Below, piece by piece: positions 44,702 to 56,400 of a DNA stretch of 64,000 bases. The stretch covers positions 372,001-436,000 of the forward strand of contig NZ_JAJIRO010000004.1 of assembly GCF_025717535.1 (NCBI RefSeq), in the 5' to 3' direction. The notes below the pieces were generated by a model. The model saw only the letters and a program-made list of their open reading frames with translations, had not been told where the DNA came from and made no database searches. This DNA comes from Paucibacter sp. Y2R2-4. Its GTDB lineage: Bacteria; Pseudomonadota; Gammaproteobacteria; Burkholderiales; Burkholderiaceae_C. Both the position numbers and the translations under genes were made by a program. How positions within the stretch are numbered: position 1 is the first letter of the stretch; the number at the start of each line of letters is the position of its first letter.

Positions 44702-46426
44702 TCAGCCGCCCTCGCCCTGCAAAACACCCGAGACATTCCAGGCACTGAAGCTCTCGCCCTCTTTGGGTTCTTGCGGAATCTTCACCGCCAAGTTGTGGCG
44801 GCCGGCCTTCAAATCACCCAAGTCGATATAGACCGGGTTGGTCGCGGTGCCAGGGCACCAATTCGAACGGCTGAAGTCTGAGGACGACAAACCATCATTG
44901 AAGTTCCCAGAGGCCGGGTTGAACAAACGGTAGGTGCCGCAGTCTTGCCGCCAGGGCACAAAGGCAAAGACTTTTTTGCCATTCAAGAGAATGGTGTTTT
45001 TCTTCGGCAGGTACTCGTCGCCGTTTTCCCAGCCGCCATGGCCGGTGACGATATAGCGCAGCTTGGCATTCTTCAGCGCTTGCTTCAATTCAAAACTGAC
45101 TTGCAGGCCCTTCTCATGGTCAAACATGGTGGCATATTCCTGCTTCGCCATCTCCATGATATTGACGGTATTGAAAAGCGGAATCGAAACCAGGCGCTTT
45201 TGCCGCAAGACCTCGCTGGGATGAATACTGATATTCATCGAGATCTTGTGCCCGCCTTGATCGTAATTACCGATAAAGACGCCCACATAAGCGCTTTTGC
45301 CCGACATATGGGAGGAGAGATTGCTGATCTCCATCCGATACGGCGCCCGCTCATGCCAGGTTTTGCCCTTCAGCTGCAAATAGTTGTACTGCTGAATACC
45401 AAAAGGCGTGAAAAAGCGCATCAATTCGATCAGGGGCGAATAGTCCGGGGTCGCCACCACGCCTTGGTATTTCTTCCCGTTGCCGTTTTCATAAACCGGC
45501 AAAGCCGCCACGCCTTGTTGCAAACCATTCAGGAAAGTGCGCTTTTTATCCTCGGGAATCAAAAAGACCGAACCGGTGCGGTCATACGCATCGCCATTCG
45601 ATTGCTCTTGCAATTCGACAAAAACCTGGCTGCCCGCCTTGATTTCAGGAAACTGCACCCGCTTCAGCACCACCGTGCCTTGGGCGAAACGCAAAACCTC
45701 GGCACCCCCGCCCTGCGCTTTGTCCGAGAAATTGATGATTTGATTCTCGAAGATCGAGAGTTTGGTGAAACGGCTTTGCCAAAGCCGGTCTTTGTAGCTC
45801 AGGCTGTCGAGCAGCAAGCGGGCTTTTTGCTGTTCTTTTTTCCATAACTCATTCAAATCCAAACCAGGGATGCGTTCAATTTGGGTGGCGGTGATGACGA
45901 AATTGCCATTGCGCACCTGCTCTAAAACCAAGCCCAAGTTTTGCCCCAAAATCGTCGGGGCGGCTTTGACTGGCGAATCCTCGGCATACCAAAGCTCGAT
46001 GGTGTTTGAATTAACAATGGTTTTGGCTTTTTTGCAGCGGTAACCCTGAATCACCCGGACCTCATCGCTGAACTCGAATACCTGTTTCGCCAGAGCACTG
46101 GCATCCACCGTGGCAACGGATTCATTCGCACTCAATTGAGCGACTTGGGTGATTTCATTCTTGCCCCGGTGAATCCAGGATTGCTCAAAAGGCAGCGCCG
46201 CCTTGCCGGCCTGAATACTTGCGGAGCTGACCAAGGTTTGCGTGGCATCGGCCAAAACCACAATTGGGTCTTGACCTTCCACCACTTTGCCGTTTGAAAC
46301 TCGGGTATAGCTGAGTTTCAAACCCTCTTGAGATTGCGCCAGCACCGGCATTGGGGCGAGGGCAATAAAGACCAATAACAAACTCAGTAAAAATCCAAGC
46401 AAGGCTGTGGCGATTTGTTTTTTCAT
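44702..46426 (-). CDS. PNGase F-like peptide-N-glycosidase with an N-terminal extension domain
   Basis: 574 residues. Signal peptide (residues 1-30). An extra N-terminal region (about 31-240) precedes the PNGase F-type pair of jelly-roll domains. Residues 279-287 (DAYDRTGSV) match the region of the catalytic Asp60 in Flavobacterium PNGase F (Asp282 here). The C-terminal domain has TGHGGWENGDEY with Glu471 placed like Glu206, and ends in SRSNWCPG (Cys524; Cys496 is a possible disulfide partner), a hallmark of the family. The enzyme would cut N-glycans from asparagine between the first GlcNAc and the protein. Extra N-terminal domains are known in PNGase F-II types. The gene is visibly less GC-rich than its neighbours, suggesting transfer. 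It lies 56 bases after GH31. The start has AGAAGAAC upstream. Confidence 0.85.
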   Translation of the reverse strand: MKKQIATALLGFLLSLLLVFIALAPMPVLAQSQEGLKLSYTRVSNGKVVEGQDPIVVLADATQTLVSSASIQAGKAALPFEQSWIHRGKNEITQVAQLSANESVATVDASALAKQVFEFSDEVRVIQGYRCKKAKTIVNSNTIELWYAEDSPVKAAPTILGQNLGLVLEQVRNGNFVITATQIERIPGLDLNELWKKEQQKARLLLDSLSYKDRLWQSRFTKLSIFENQIINFSDKAQGGGAEVLRFAQGTVVLKRVQFPEIKAGSQVFVELQEQSNGDAYDRTGSVFLIPEDKKRTFLNGLQQGVAALPVYENGNGKKYQGVVATPDYSPLIELMRFFTPFGIQQYNYLQLKGKTWHERAPYRMEISNLSSHMSGKSAYVGVFIGNYDQGGHKISMNISIHPSEVLRQKRLVSIPLFNTVNIMEMAKQEYATMFDHEKGLQVSFELKQALKNAKLRYIVTGHGGWENGDEYLPKKNTILLNGKKVFAFVPWRQDCGTYRLFNPASGNFNDGLSSSDFSRSNWCPGTATNPVYIDLGDLKAGRHNLAVKIPQEPKEGESFSAWNVSGVLQGEGG

Positions 46427-46482
46427 AAACGTTCTTCTGAAATTCCTTTGAATCCGCGGGGCGCAGGGCCGGTAAGAACCCC

Positions 46483-48981
46483 TCAAGGCCGAATCTGAAT
46501 CTGCTTGACGCCCTCATGCGGCAAGGTGAGATGCAGGCGCCGCGTCGAGGCATCAAAGCGCAGGCCCTCGCTGACGGCATGGCCGTCGATCAACAACTCC
46601 GCCGGCGCCGCTTCAAGCCCGATGAACTCCAGAGCGGCAACACGCTGAAAACCGGCATTAGCGGGGATATCCAGTTGAAGGCGGGTCCAAGACTGCGCGC
46701 CTGCGGCGGACCCGCGTTCTTGGCGGATGGCGAGCCTGCGGAACTGCCCTTGGCGATAACCATAGCCTTCACCGGCATCTTGAAATACCTCGCCGCTGCC
46801 GGCGGCGCCCAAGGCCACCGTCAGCGTCAGCGGTGTGCGCGGCATGTCGCCGGTGTGCTGCACCACGGCTTGGGTGGGCACACTGGCGCCGGCGCGGATG
46901 AATAGCGGCAAACGGTTCAGCGGGGCTTTGAAGGTGAGCAAGCTGCCGCCTTCATAGCGTCGCCCATCCCACCAGTCGATCCAGGCATCGCCTTTGGGGA
47001 AATAGACCTGGCGCTGCAGCTTGCCTTCTTGCAGCACCGGCGCCACCAAGAGATCCGCGCCCAAGAGAAACTGATCCTCGATCAAGCTGACCTGGGTGTC
47101 GTGAGGATAAGCAAACCACAGCGGGCGCATCGGCGGCAAGCCGCTGCGCTCATTCGCCTCGAACAAGCTGTACAGATGGGGCAGCAAGCGATAGCGCAAC
47201 TCGATGGTGGCCCGGTTGATGGCCTCGAACTCAGGCCCAAAGGCCCAGGGCTCGCGCGGGGCGGACACATCGTTGGAATGGGTACGGAAGTAAGGCGTTA
47301 GCACGGCAGCCTGCAGCCAGCGGGTGTACAGCTCCGCGCTGGGGCTGCCCATGAAGCCGCCGACATCGGCGCCAACAAAAGGCACACCCGAGATCGACAA
47401 ATTACTCAGCATGGGCAGGCTCAAGGCCAGATGCGTCCAGGTGGGCGAGTTGTCTCCGGTCCAAACGGCGGCATAGCGCTGCACACCGGCAAAGCCGGCG
47501 CGGGTCAGCACCATGGGGCGCTTCTCCGGCCGCAGCTGGCGCAAGCCCTCGAAGCTGGCGCGGGCCATCTGCATGCCGTAAGCATTGTGATAGCGCGCAT
47601 GGCTGCCGGGCTGGCCATCGCCGGCGTGGCGGGCATCCAAGGGCAAGGTCTTTTGCGGACCCAGCTCGATGGCCGGCTTGTCGAAGCCATCGGCGGCAAA
47701 GACGCCGGGCTCGTTCATATCGTTCCAGAAGCCGTCCACGCCCAGGTCGAGCGGCGCGGCATAGAGGCGGCCAAACCAGTCGCGGGCTTGAGCTGAAGTG
47801 AAGTCAGGAAAGGCGCAGACACCCGGCCAGACCTTGGCATGCAGCTCGCTGCCGTCGGCATTGCGCATGAAGACGCCGGCATCCCGGCCGCTGCGATAGA
47901 TGGCGAAGCCTTCGTCCTGCTTGATGCCGGGGTCGACGATGGTGACGGCACGAAAGCCCTGCTGGTGCAAGGCGCTGAGCATCTCGGCAGGCTGGGCAAA
48001 GGTCTGCGGGTTCCAGGTGAAGACGCGGAAGCCGTCCATATGGTCGATGTCCAGGTAGAGCACATCGGCCGGAATCTGACGCTGGCGGAACTCACGCGCG
48101 ATGCGCAAGACCTCGTCTTGCGTTTTGTAAGACCAGCGCGACTGCTGGTAGCCCAAGGCCCAGAGCGGCGGCAAAGCGCCTCGGCCGGTCAAGGCGGTGT
48201 AGTCGCTCAGCACCCGCGCCGGGCTGCGCTCGGGCCCGCCGGTGAAGACGAAATAGTCCAGCTCGCCACCCGCTGAGCCAAAGCGGTAGCGCTGCGGCTC
48301 AGTCTTACCCATATCGAACCAGCTGCGCCAGCTGTTGTTGAAGAACAGGCCATGGCTGCGCCCTTCATTCAGGGCGATGAAGAAGGGAATCGATTGGTAG
48401 GACGGGTCATGCCCGGGCGCGTAATCAGGCACGTCGGCATTCCACATGACCATGTGCTGCTGGTGGCGCGAGAGCGGCAGCGCCTTTTCGCCAAAGCCGT
48501 AGTAGAGCTCATAGGCCTCACGCCGCTTGCTGGTTTCAAAGGCGCCCTCTTGGGCGTCAAAGGCGGTGGGGCGCGCGGGGTCATCGGCGCTGATCAAGCG
48601 GCCTGCTGCGTCGTAGATCGCGAGCGAGAACTCCGGGCTTTTGCGAATCAAGACCCGCACGCCGCTGCTCGAGCGCAGCTCCAATGAATTGCCTTGCTGC
48701 TGGACCTTCGCCTGCGCACGCGGCGGCGGCGCCGACAAGGCGTAGCTGGAAGCATCGGGCTCGAAGCGCGCTGTGGAGCTGATGCGCACGCGCAGCACCT
48801 CGGGCGTGACGAAGCCAATCTTTGCCCGTGCGCCACTGCGCAGGCGCAGTTCAACGCCGTCTTCAAGCGTCTTCACCTGCAGCACCGCGCCCACGCTGCG
48901 CAGCGCGGCCGAGGCCGGCATGCCCGTCAAGAACAGCCAGGCGCCCAAACCGAGCGCGGCGCTGAACCGTCCCAGCGTCAT
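46483..48981 (-). CDS. GH31 alpha-glucosidase
   Basis: 832 residues from ATG 48981. A signal sequence (FSAALGLGAWLFLTGMPASA) shows it is exported. The N-terminal beta-domain leads to the catalytic barrel with the GH31 nucleophile motif WNDMNEP (Asp421), IPADVLYLDIDHMDGF, WTGDNSPTW with the acid/base region, and FVGADVGGFMG. Most family members are alpha-glucosidases; ER glucosidase II is also GH31. In this locus it could remove terminal glucose from glucosylated high-mannose glycans, but alpha-xylosidase or sulfoquinovosidase activity is not excluded. Another in-frame ATG at 49008 is possible. It is 43 bases downstream of the GH2 stop. Confidence 0.92.
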   Translation of the reverse strand: MTLGRFSAALGLGAWLFLTGMPASAALRSVGAVLQVKTLEDGVELRLRSGARAKIGFVTPEVLRVRISSTARFEPDASSYALSAPPPRAQAKVQQQGNSLELRSSSGVRVLIRKSPEFSLAIYDAAGRLISADDPARPTAFDAQEGAFETSKRREAYELYYGFGEKALPLSRHQQHMVMWNADVPDYAPGHDPSYQSIPFFIALNEGRSHGLFFNNSWRSWFDMGKTEPQRYRFGSAGGELDYFVFTGGPERSPARVLSDYTALTGRGALPPLWALGYQQSRWSYKTQDEVLRIAREFRQRQIPADVLYLDIDHMDGFRVFTWNPQTFAQPAEMLSALHQQGFRAVTIVDPGIKQDEGFAIYRSGRDAGVFMRNADGSELHAKVWPGVCAFPDFTSAQARDWFGRLYAAPLDLGVDGFWNDMNEPGVFAADGFDKPAIELGPQKTLPLDARHAGDGQPGSHARYHNAYGMQMARASFEGLRQLRPEKRPMVLTRAGFAGVQRYAAVWTGDNSPTWTHLALSLPMLSNLSISGVPFVGADVGGFMGSPSAELYTRWLQAAVLTPYFRTHSNDVSAPREPWAFGPEFEAINRATIELRYRLLPHLYSLFEANERSGLPPMRPLWFAYPHDTQVSLIEDQFLLGADLLVAPVLQEGKLQRQVYFPKGDAWIDWWDGRRYEGGSLLTFKAPLNRLPLFIRAGASVPTQAVVQHTGDMPRTPLTLTVALGAAGSGEVFQDAGEGYGYRQGQFRRLAIRQERGSAAGAQSWTRLQLDIPANAGFQRVAALEFIGLEAAPAELLIDGHAVSEGLRFDASTRRLHLTLPHEGVKQIQIRP

Positions 48982-49024
48982 GCCGCTTTTCTCTTTTCTC
49001 TTCAACATCAGGTCGCCGATCTCA

Positions 49025-51682
49025 TCAGGGTCGCAAGGGCGCAAAAGCGCGCACTTGCAAGGCGCGTCGCAGGGCCGCGTGGCTGGCTTTAGATTTCAGC
49101 CGCAACAGCCGCCGCTCGCCGGGCAAGAGGGTCAGGGCGTTGTCGGAGACTTCCACATCGAGCGAGCCAAAGTCCACCCAAACCGCCCGGGCCAGCGCCG
49201 CCGCTTGCAACTCCACCACCAAGCCCGCTTTATCGCGGCGGAGCTGCGCTTGCAAGCCCGCCTCGGGCCAGGCCATGTCTTTGGCGCGCTTGAAATAGAC
49301 CACGCTGCGGGAGGCCGGTTCACCCTCAGCCTGCAAATCAAACACCGCCACGGTGGAGCCTGCATCGGCCGAGCCCAGCAATTGCTCATCGGCGTAAACA
49401 GCGGCTTGGGTGGCGGACAGCGGCGGCATATCCACTGAACGCTGCTCCTCGCGCAGCACGCGCCCGTCCAGCGTCATCACACGCAGGCGCAGCTCGGCGC
49501 GGCGCGGCTGCGTTCGGTCATTGAGCAGGCTGAGCGTGGTCTTGCCTGCGGCATCGCGCAGCGCAGCCACCGCGACCGGTGCGAAGAAACGCCGGGCATG
49601 AAAATGCAGCGCCTTCCAGCGGCCGAAATGGTCGATGCTGGACCACGAGGCGCCGGGCCACACATCATTGAGCTGCCAGTACAAAGAGCCCATGGTGAAG
49701 GGCCGGCTGGCCCGGTGATGCAGAGCGGCGAGCTCGATGCCTTCGGCCTGCATGGCCTGGCTCAGATCGATGAAATGGGCAAAGTCGCGCGGCGCGCCGA
49801 ACTCGTCATGGACGTATTTCAGCAAGCGCTCATTGCCCTTGCCGGCGAGGAACTTTTGATGCGCCTCGATGACGGGCGTGCTCATGCCTTGCTCGGCGCG
49901 CGTGGCAAAAGCGTCCACCGTGCGCTGCACCGGCCAGGCCTGCAGGCCGTACTCCGACATAAAGCGCGGCGTGATCGCCAGGAACTGGGTGACCGGATGC
50001 GCCGGGTTGCCCCAGACCTCCCAGTAATGCATATCGCCGCTGGCGGGGGTGTTGGCCACCTCGGCCAAGTCATCGCTGGGCGAGCTGGCCCAGTAGGCGG
50101 TGCCGCCGCCCTCTTCGGCCACCACCTGGCGCAAGTCGCGTCCAAAGAGCTGCACATAGCCCTGCCAGACCTGGTCGGCAAAGGCAGGGTCGGCGGCCGT
50201 CATGGCCTTGCCGGGGCCCCAATATTTCCAGGCGATCTCTTCCTCGTTATTGCCGCACCAGAGCGCGAGGCTGGGGTGATGGCGCAGGCGCCGCACTTGC
50301 TCGCGCGCCTCCATGCTCACATTGGCGCGGAAGGCCGGGTCGTAGGCCGGCTGCATGCCGCCGCCAAACATAAAGTCTTGCCAGACCAGCAGGCCGAGTT
50401 CATCGGCCAAGTCAAAAAAGGCCTCGCTCTCGTAGTAGCCGCCGCCCCAGCTGCGCAGCATATTCATGTGCGCATCGCGGGCCGACTGCAGCACGCGCCG
50501 CAGCTGCGCCGGGCTGACGCGCGGCTGGAACATATCGAAAGGAATGGTGTTCGCACCCTTGGCAAAGATCGGAATGCTGTTGACGCGGAAGTAAAAGCTC
50601 TTGCCCTTGTCATCCGGCTCGCGCACCAGCTCGATGCGGCGCAAGCCAGTCCGCAATTGCTTGCGCGCCACAGTGCGTGCACCCTCTAGAACTTCCAAGT
50701 CATAACGGTACAAAGCCTGCGCACCATAGCCGTTAGGGAACCAGAGCTGCGGCCTATCAATTTGCACCGGCAGTTCGATGCGGTTCTCGCCAGAGTGCAA
50801 GTCCAACTGACGCTCGGCCGCCAGGCTGCGGCGGCCATCGGGCGCGGTTTGCCACAGACGCAGCGCAAAGCTGCCGCCGCGCAGCGCATCCACCGAGGCG
50901 ATGGCGAGCAGCTCGGCGCGAGCGGCCTCCACATGGTCTTGACGCAGCTGCAGCTCGGCGATGCGCAGGGTTTGCCAGCTCTGCAAAACAACCGGCTGGC
51001 TGATGCCGGCCGTGACGTAGCGCGGGCCCCAATCCCAGCCATAGTGGTAGCCGGGCTTGCGCACAAAGTTGCCGGTCATCGCGTCCGGCGGCTCGTCGCC
51101 ATAAGGCGAGGGGTAATTGCCCGCCAGCTTCAGCGGCATGGCCTGCACCTGCGGCAGCAGCTTGTTGATCGGCGAACGGAAGACGATGCGCAGCTCATTG
51201 CCCTTGGCCCGCAGCCGCCCCTGCACCGGCACCCGCCAGCGGCGGAAAGCGTTGTCGGCCGCGAGCAGAGGCTCGCCATTCAGGCTGACCTCGGCAAAGG
51301 TGTCCAGCCCTTCAAAGACCAGATCGCTGCGCGCGCCCGCTTCCATAGCACTGCGCGGCGCATCGAAACGCGTGCGGTACTCCCAGTCGGCCAGGCCTAT
51401 CCATTGCAGCGCGGCCTCGGGCGCGCCGACATAGGGGTCGGGGATCACGCGCGCGGCCAGCAGATCGGTGTGCACCGTGCCGGGCACGCTGGCCGGCAGC
51501 CAGTCAGAAACTGCAATCTGCCCCTTGAGTTGACCGCTGCTTGAAGCCTGTCGAAACTGCCAGCTGGTGTTGATTCGAATCTCAGTCGAGTCATACGCAA
51601 CAGCGATTGGTGCAAACGCGATGCCAGTCAGGGCCAAAAGCATTTGGGTGATCGCTCTGCACGTGGAAATTTTCAGCTTCAT
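49025..51682 (-). CDS. GH2 beta-mannosidase
   Basis: 885 residues. A signal peptide ([16 protein letters not shown]). Domain order is the usual GH2: jelly-roll sugar-binding domain (about 30-210), Ig-like domains, then the TIM barrel with acid/base Glu480 in CGNNEEE and nucleophile Glu577 in [10 protein letters not shown]. The YHYGWDWGP motif near residue 215 is characteristic of beta-mannosidases in this family. It would release the beta-linked core mannose of N-glycans after alpha-mannose removal. The start at 51682 has AGGT ten bases upstream; the frame continues to 51763. It lies between the halogenase-like gene and GH31. Confidence 0.93.
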   Translation of the reverse strand: MKLKISTCRAITQMLLALTGIAFAPIAVAYDSTEIRINTSWQFRQASSSGQLKGQIAVSDWLPASVPGTVHTDLLAARVIPDPYVGAPEAALQWIGLADWEYRTRFDAPRSAMEAGARSDLVFEGLDTFAEVSLNGEPLLAADNAFRRWRVPVQGRLRAKGNELRIVFRSPINKLLPQVQAMPLKLAGNYPSPYGDEPPDAMTGNFVRKPGYHYGWDWGPRYVTAGISQPVVLQSWQTLRIAELQLRQDHVEAARAELLAIASVDALRGGSFALRLWQTAPDGRRSLAAERQLDLHSGENRIELPVQIDRPQLWFPNGYGAQALYRYDLEVLEGARTVARKQLRTGLRRIELVREPDDKGKSFYFRVNSIPIFAKGANTIPFDMFQPRVSPAQLRRVLQSARDAHMNMLRSWGGGYYESEAFFDLADELGLLVWQDFMFGGGMQPAYDPAFRANVSMEAREQVRRLRHHPSLALWCGNNEEEIAWKYWGPGKAMTAADPAFADQVWQGYVQLFGRDLRQVVAEEGGGTAYWASSPSDDLAEVANTPASGDMHYWEVWGNPAHPVTQFLAITPRFMSEYGLQAWPVQRTVDAFATRAEQGMSTPVIEAHQKFLAGKGNERLLKYVHDEFGAPRDFAHFIDLSQAMQAEGIELAALHHRASRPFTMGSLYWQLNDVWPGASWSSIDHFGRWKALHFHARRFFAPVAVAALRDAAGKTTLSLLNDRTQPRRAELRLRVMTLDGRVLREEQRSVDMPPLSATQAAVYADEQLLGSADAGSTVAVFDLQAEGEPASRSVVYFKRAKDMAWPEAGLQAQLRRDKAGLVVELQAAALARAVWVDFGSLDVEVSDNALTLLPGERRLLRLKSKASHAALRRALQVRAFAPLRP

Positions 51683-51796
51683 TGAAGACCTATTCGCGCT
51701 GAAGAATGGAAGTGCCCCGCGAACGGCACTCAGGAATTCGGAGAGTGCCTGCATCTGCACCAAGCTGAGGTGCTGATGTCCGGCACAAGGCGGGAA

Positions 51797-53320
51797 CTAG
51801 CTCGACCACGCTTGAGCCTTGCAGTTCTGGTTGATGAAATCCTGATGCAACGGCATCGCGGCAACACAGTTCGCGACGACAGTGCGTACGTTTTCGACGT
51901 ACTTGGTCAACTCGCCTTCAGGCATCGAGTCCACGATGGGGTGGTAACCGCGCGGCACGACACGCTGGCCGAGCATGACCTGCACCCAGCTTGGCAATGC
52001 AAAGAAATCATCTGCGAAGCGGAGGTACCGCCCGTCACTTCGAAACAGATCGATCGCCTCGCGCAATGACTCCGGAATCGACATCGTGCGGCAGTAGTTC
52101 CAAAACGGTGAGTCGTCACGCTCGGTCGCGTGGTAGTGCAAGATCAAGAAATCACGCACTCGCTCGTACTCGGACGCGGTGTCCCGGTTGAAGCGGCTGG
52201 CAAGCAATGGGTCGAAGTTGCGATCCGGGAACAGACCAAGCAGTCTCGTGATTCCCGACTGAACCAAGTAAATGCTTGTGGATTCAAGCGGCTCCATGAA
52301 GCCACTGGCCAGCCCCAACGCGACGACATTCTTGTTCCAAAACTTCTTACGGCGCCCGGTGGTGAAGCGTAGCAATCGGGGGTCAGCAAGGGGCTTTCCA
52401 TCCAGATTGGCGAGTAAGGTCGCCGTCGCTTCATCGTCACTGATGTACTGACTTGCGTAGACATGTCCGTTGCCAACGCGATGCTGCAAGGGAATCCGCC
52501 ATTGCCAGCCGGCAGCATGAGCGGTTGAGCGGGTATAGGGCGTTAGTGGAACGCTACTTTCGCTGGGCACGGCGATTGCCCGATCACAAGGCAACCATTG
52601 AGACCAGTCTTCATAGCCGGTCTTCAGGGTCTGCTCAATCAAGAGGCCAACAAAGCCGGAGCAGTCGATGAACAGCTCGCCCTCGATGCGCTCACCGCTC
52701 TCCAGCACCACCGCCTCAATGTGGCCGCTTTCCGCGTTCTGCGTTACGTCGACAATCTTGCCCTCGTTCCGAACCACGCCCCGACTTTCCGACACTTTGC
52801 GCAAATAGCGCGCATACAGGCCGGCGTCGAAATGGTAGGCATAGGCAATGTTAGAGAGTGGCGACCCGGCCGGCGCGTTGGCCGGACTGACCATGAATTT
52901 GTCCAAGGGCGCGGCCACCGTCGGCAGGGCATAGGCACCAATGTCTGGCGCTCTCCCCGCCAAAAACAGCTTCAACCAAAGTTGGTGAAAAGGTAGCGGC
53001 CCGATGCCTTCGCCGATCTTGCCAAAGCCATGAATGTAGGAATCGCCGATGCCACCCCAATTTTTGAACTGGATACCAAGCTTGAAAGTACCCTGCGTTT
53101 CCTTGACGAAGTCGATTTCCCTAATGCCTATGGTCTCCGTGTTGAACACTTTCATCAGAGGAACGCTGGCTTCACCGACGCCCACGATGCCGATCTCCTC
53201 TGACTCAATCAGGCGGATGGAAGCATCTCGCCCAAGGTAGGTTACAAGCGCTGCAGCAGTCATCCAGCCTGCGCTGCCGCCTCCGACGATGACGATCTTC
53301 TTGATCCTGTTGTCATTCAT
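51797..53320 (-). CDS. Flavin-dependent tryptophan-halogenase family protein
   Basis: 507 residues. FAD-binding IVGGGSAGWMTAAAL at the start. The motifs needed for halogenation are all present: Lys80 in QGTFKLGI, GWQWRIP (Trp272, Trp274; the WxWxIP signature), and Glu346 in EPLEST, at the same numbers as in PrnA. Homologues like this often lie beside TonB-dependent receptors in sugar-utilisation loci, where the role is unknown. A flavin reductase partner is absent here. It follows the receptor gene on the same strand with a spacer of 166 bases. Confidence 0.9.
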   Translation of the reverse strand: MNDNRIKKIVIVGGGSAGWMTAAALVTYLGRDASIRLIESEEIGIVGVGEASVPLMKVFNTETIGIREIDFVKETQGTFKLGIQFKNWGGIGDSYIHGFGKIGEGIGPLPFHQLWLKLFLAGRAPDIGAYALPTVAAPLDKFMVSPANAPAGSPLSNIAYAYHFDAGLYARYLRKVSESRGVVRNEGKIVDVTQNAESGHIEAVVLESGERIEGELFIDCSGFVGLLIEQTLKTGYEDWSQWLPCDRAIAVPSESSVPLTPYTRSTAHAAGWQWRIPLQHRVGNGHVYASQYISDDEATATLLANLDGKPLADPRLLRFTTGRRKKFWNKNVVALGLASGFMEPLESTSIYLVQSGITRLLGLFPDRNFDPLLASRFNRDTASEYERVRDFLILHYHATERDDSPFWNYCRTMSIPESLREAIDLFRSDGRYLRFADDFFALPSWVQVMLGQRVVPRGYHPIVDSMPEGELTKYVENVRTVVANCVAAMPLHQDFINQNCKAQAWSS

Positions 53321-53486
53321 TGCTTCATCTCCCCTGGCCCGCGCAAAAATCGGTGAACGTCTTCATACTGTGGGCGCACAGTTCCTGAGCTTACAAACAG
53401 ATAAGACAAGTGGGCAGAGCCAAGTCTCACGACCAGCCGCTGCCCATCCATGCTCCCCAAGTCGAGCGCTTGGGGAGATTTGTCGA

Positions 53487-56400
53487 TCAGAACTTGTACG
53501 ACAGGCCCGTATACAGAACACGGCCGCTGTAATAGTTGCCGACGAGGCGGGCCGTGGTGTCATTGCCCAAGTGCTGCCGGCTCTCAGCCTTGGTCAAGTT
53601 CAGTACCGACGCTGTCAACGATAGATGGTCTGTGAAGTTATAGGCAGCGTTCAAATCGACCTGCGCATAAGGATCTGAGTAAACGGTCATTCCACTGGAC
53701 AGACCGTTGACCACTTCTCCTCGGTGGTTGTAAGAGGCGCGCAGCAACAGATCTTTGGTTTCGTAGAACACCGTCAAATTGGCCTGAGTCTTGGCACTAC
53801 CGGTCAACGGCGACTCACCCAACTGCTGACCGTTGAGGTCGATGGCAGCCTTGTTGGTCTTGTTGTAGGTGTAGTTTGCTTGGAAACCGAGGCCCGAGCT
53901 GAAAGTGTGTTGTGCGTACAGTTCAATGCCCTGCGACACAGCGTTGCGGCCTGCGGCAGTGGTTTGAAAACCCTGAACGATCGCACCTTGTCCATTGATC
54001 ACCTGCGGTTGGTCAACCACCACCGGCACAGCGAAGTTCGCCACGTTCTTGCGGAAAAGCGCGCCGCCCAAGACAGACCCGCGATGGAAGTACCACTCCA
54101 GGCCAAGATCGAACTGGGTGGCTCTGAACGGTTCCAGGTTCTTGTTGCTACCTGAACCTGACCAACCCGGAATGCAGCCCCCACCCGCCAACTGAGATTC
54201 CTGGGCATATTGTGTGGAGCAATAAGTCAGATCGCCGGGGGAAGCAATATCGCCGTACGAAGGCCGAGCGATTACCTTAGACGCGGCGCCGCGCAAAACC
54301 AGATTATTGGAAAGGTCATAAGCCACATTGAGGCTGGGCAAGACGTCGGTGTAGCTTCGGTCCACCGACGTGACCGCATAGGTTTCGACGTTCAGGTCAT
54401 CCTTCACATAGCCGCCTTGGCAGCCTTTACCTGGAACTGGTGAATTGTTCGGATCAGAGCACGGGACGAGGCTGCCGGACGGATCGCGGTAAAGGAAGTG
54501 CCGCTTGTCGTGGACCTTATCGGTCGAATCCGCATGCTGCTTTGTTTGCACCAGCCTCAGACCGACGTTGCCTCGTAAACGGTCTGTCGAAAAATTAGCC
54601 TGGAAATAGCCAGCCCAAATTTTCTCGCCAACGTTGTACACATAGTTCGGCTCGATGCGCGTTCGCATGCTGCCGTAGGTCTTGTTCAAGTAGTCGAGAT
54701 AGGCCTGCTCATTGATCTCCGGAAATGTATTTGCCGAGAAGCCGCCTGGGATATTGGTGGTTGGCTGAGACTGGAAGTAAGCCGCTTGGCCGACTCCGCT
54801 ATCGCATGATTGGAACTTGCTGCTGTCGTAATCGACGAAATTCGGACAGGCCCAGAAGTTGTTTCCAGTGTGACGATGCACACCGCCATCACGATATTTC
54901 AGGCCAAACTGCAAGTTGTCCAACCAGTCAATGGTGAGCTTCTTGGTGAAATCAACCTGCGCGTAGTTTTGCCAAGTCTCATTCGCTGTAAATGAGGAGT
55001 TGGTACCTCCTAGATCAACCTCAGAGATGCCATTCATGAGGTTCTGCTGCAGTTGCGGCGAGAAGGTTGCTGACGGCCGGCCCGTCAAATCCCAAGTGCT
55101 ATCGGTGTTGCCGACGCCCGGCACCCCATTACGGAAGCTTCGCGGATTGATTTGGATATTGAACGCCAGCGGCGAATCAGCCTTGGCCTGTGTACGTCCA
55201 ATCTTGAAGTCGGCATCGATGAAATCGCTGCGCCACTCACCAGCGAAGTCGAAAGTCTGCGACTTGACGGTTTGATGGTGAATGTCAGCGTAAAACGAGG
55301 GCGTCTGCATGACGCAATCGGTCTCACCCCAGCCTGTGGGCGGGTTGACTCCGGCCGCCGCTGCATCTGCATTGGAGCAGATGGGCTTGTTCCTTTGCAG
55401 TTGCTGGCCTGTCACGATGGTTCCACTGGGATCAAAGGTAAAACCCTTGAGGTGCCGACCGGTCTTCGCGGAAGCCGGGCTGTCCCAATCCCAAACATGC
55501 ATATCCCACTCAGCGATCTTCGCTTGGTGAAGGAAGTAATCATCCTTCAGACCGAAATTGAAGTAGTTGGCTGTCAGCGTCAAGTTGTCCGTTGCCTTGA
55601 GCTGCGCGGTCAGCTGCGCACCTGTGCGCTCCTTTTGCTGGTCGTAATCGCGAAACCCTACGGCTGTCGGCATCCAGAAGCCCGAGTAGTGCTGCCCGGT
55701 TTGCGTCGTCATTCCGTTGGTGCAGCAACCTCCCCACCAGGCTCCTGAACCTGAGGGCAGTGCGTGACCATTGACATCCACCGGCTTATTCACCAGACCG
55801 CCATTGGAGTTCTTGTCGCTCCACCAAGCAAAGTTCTCCGTGGAGACCCCCAGGCTGCGATCCTGACGCTTCTGATAGGTCACGCCTCCAAGGAGCCCGA
55901 AACGTTTGTCTTCACTGCGCCATGAATACATGCCGGACAGTTGTGGATCAAATCGTTGCGTGGTATCGGACCAAGTGCCCTCGACGTTGCCAAAGGCGCT
56001 ACCCGAGGGCATATCCAGTGGTCGGCGAGTGTGCAAGATCACAGTGCCGCCAACGCCACCCTCATCCAGACGCGCTTCCGAAGACTTGTACAACTCAGCT
56101 TTGCCAAGCATGCTGGCGGGAAGCAGCGCATAGTTGAATGAGCGAGAAGGGTCACTGTTAGCCTCGCCCGAAGCGATGAAGTTGCCGTTCAACTGGGTCA
56201 AGGTGAGTTCGGGTGACAAACCCCGAACACTGACACTCTTGCCTTCGCTACCAGGCCGTCCACCACTGCTTTCGCGGGAGATCACCACACCCGGCACACG
56301 TTGAAGTGCATCGGCAACGTTTTTGTCAGGGAACTTCCCAATGTCTTCAGCCGTGATCACCTCGATAACCGAGTTGGCATCGCGCTTCTGGGCCAAACTC

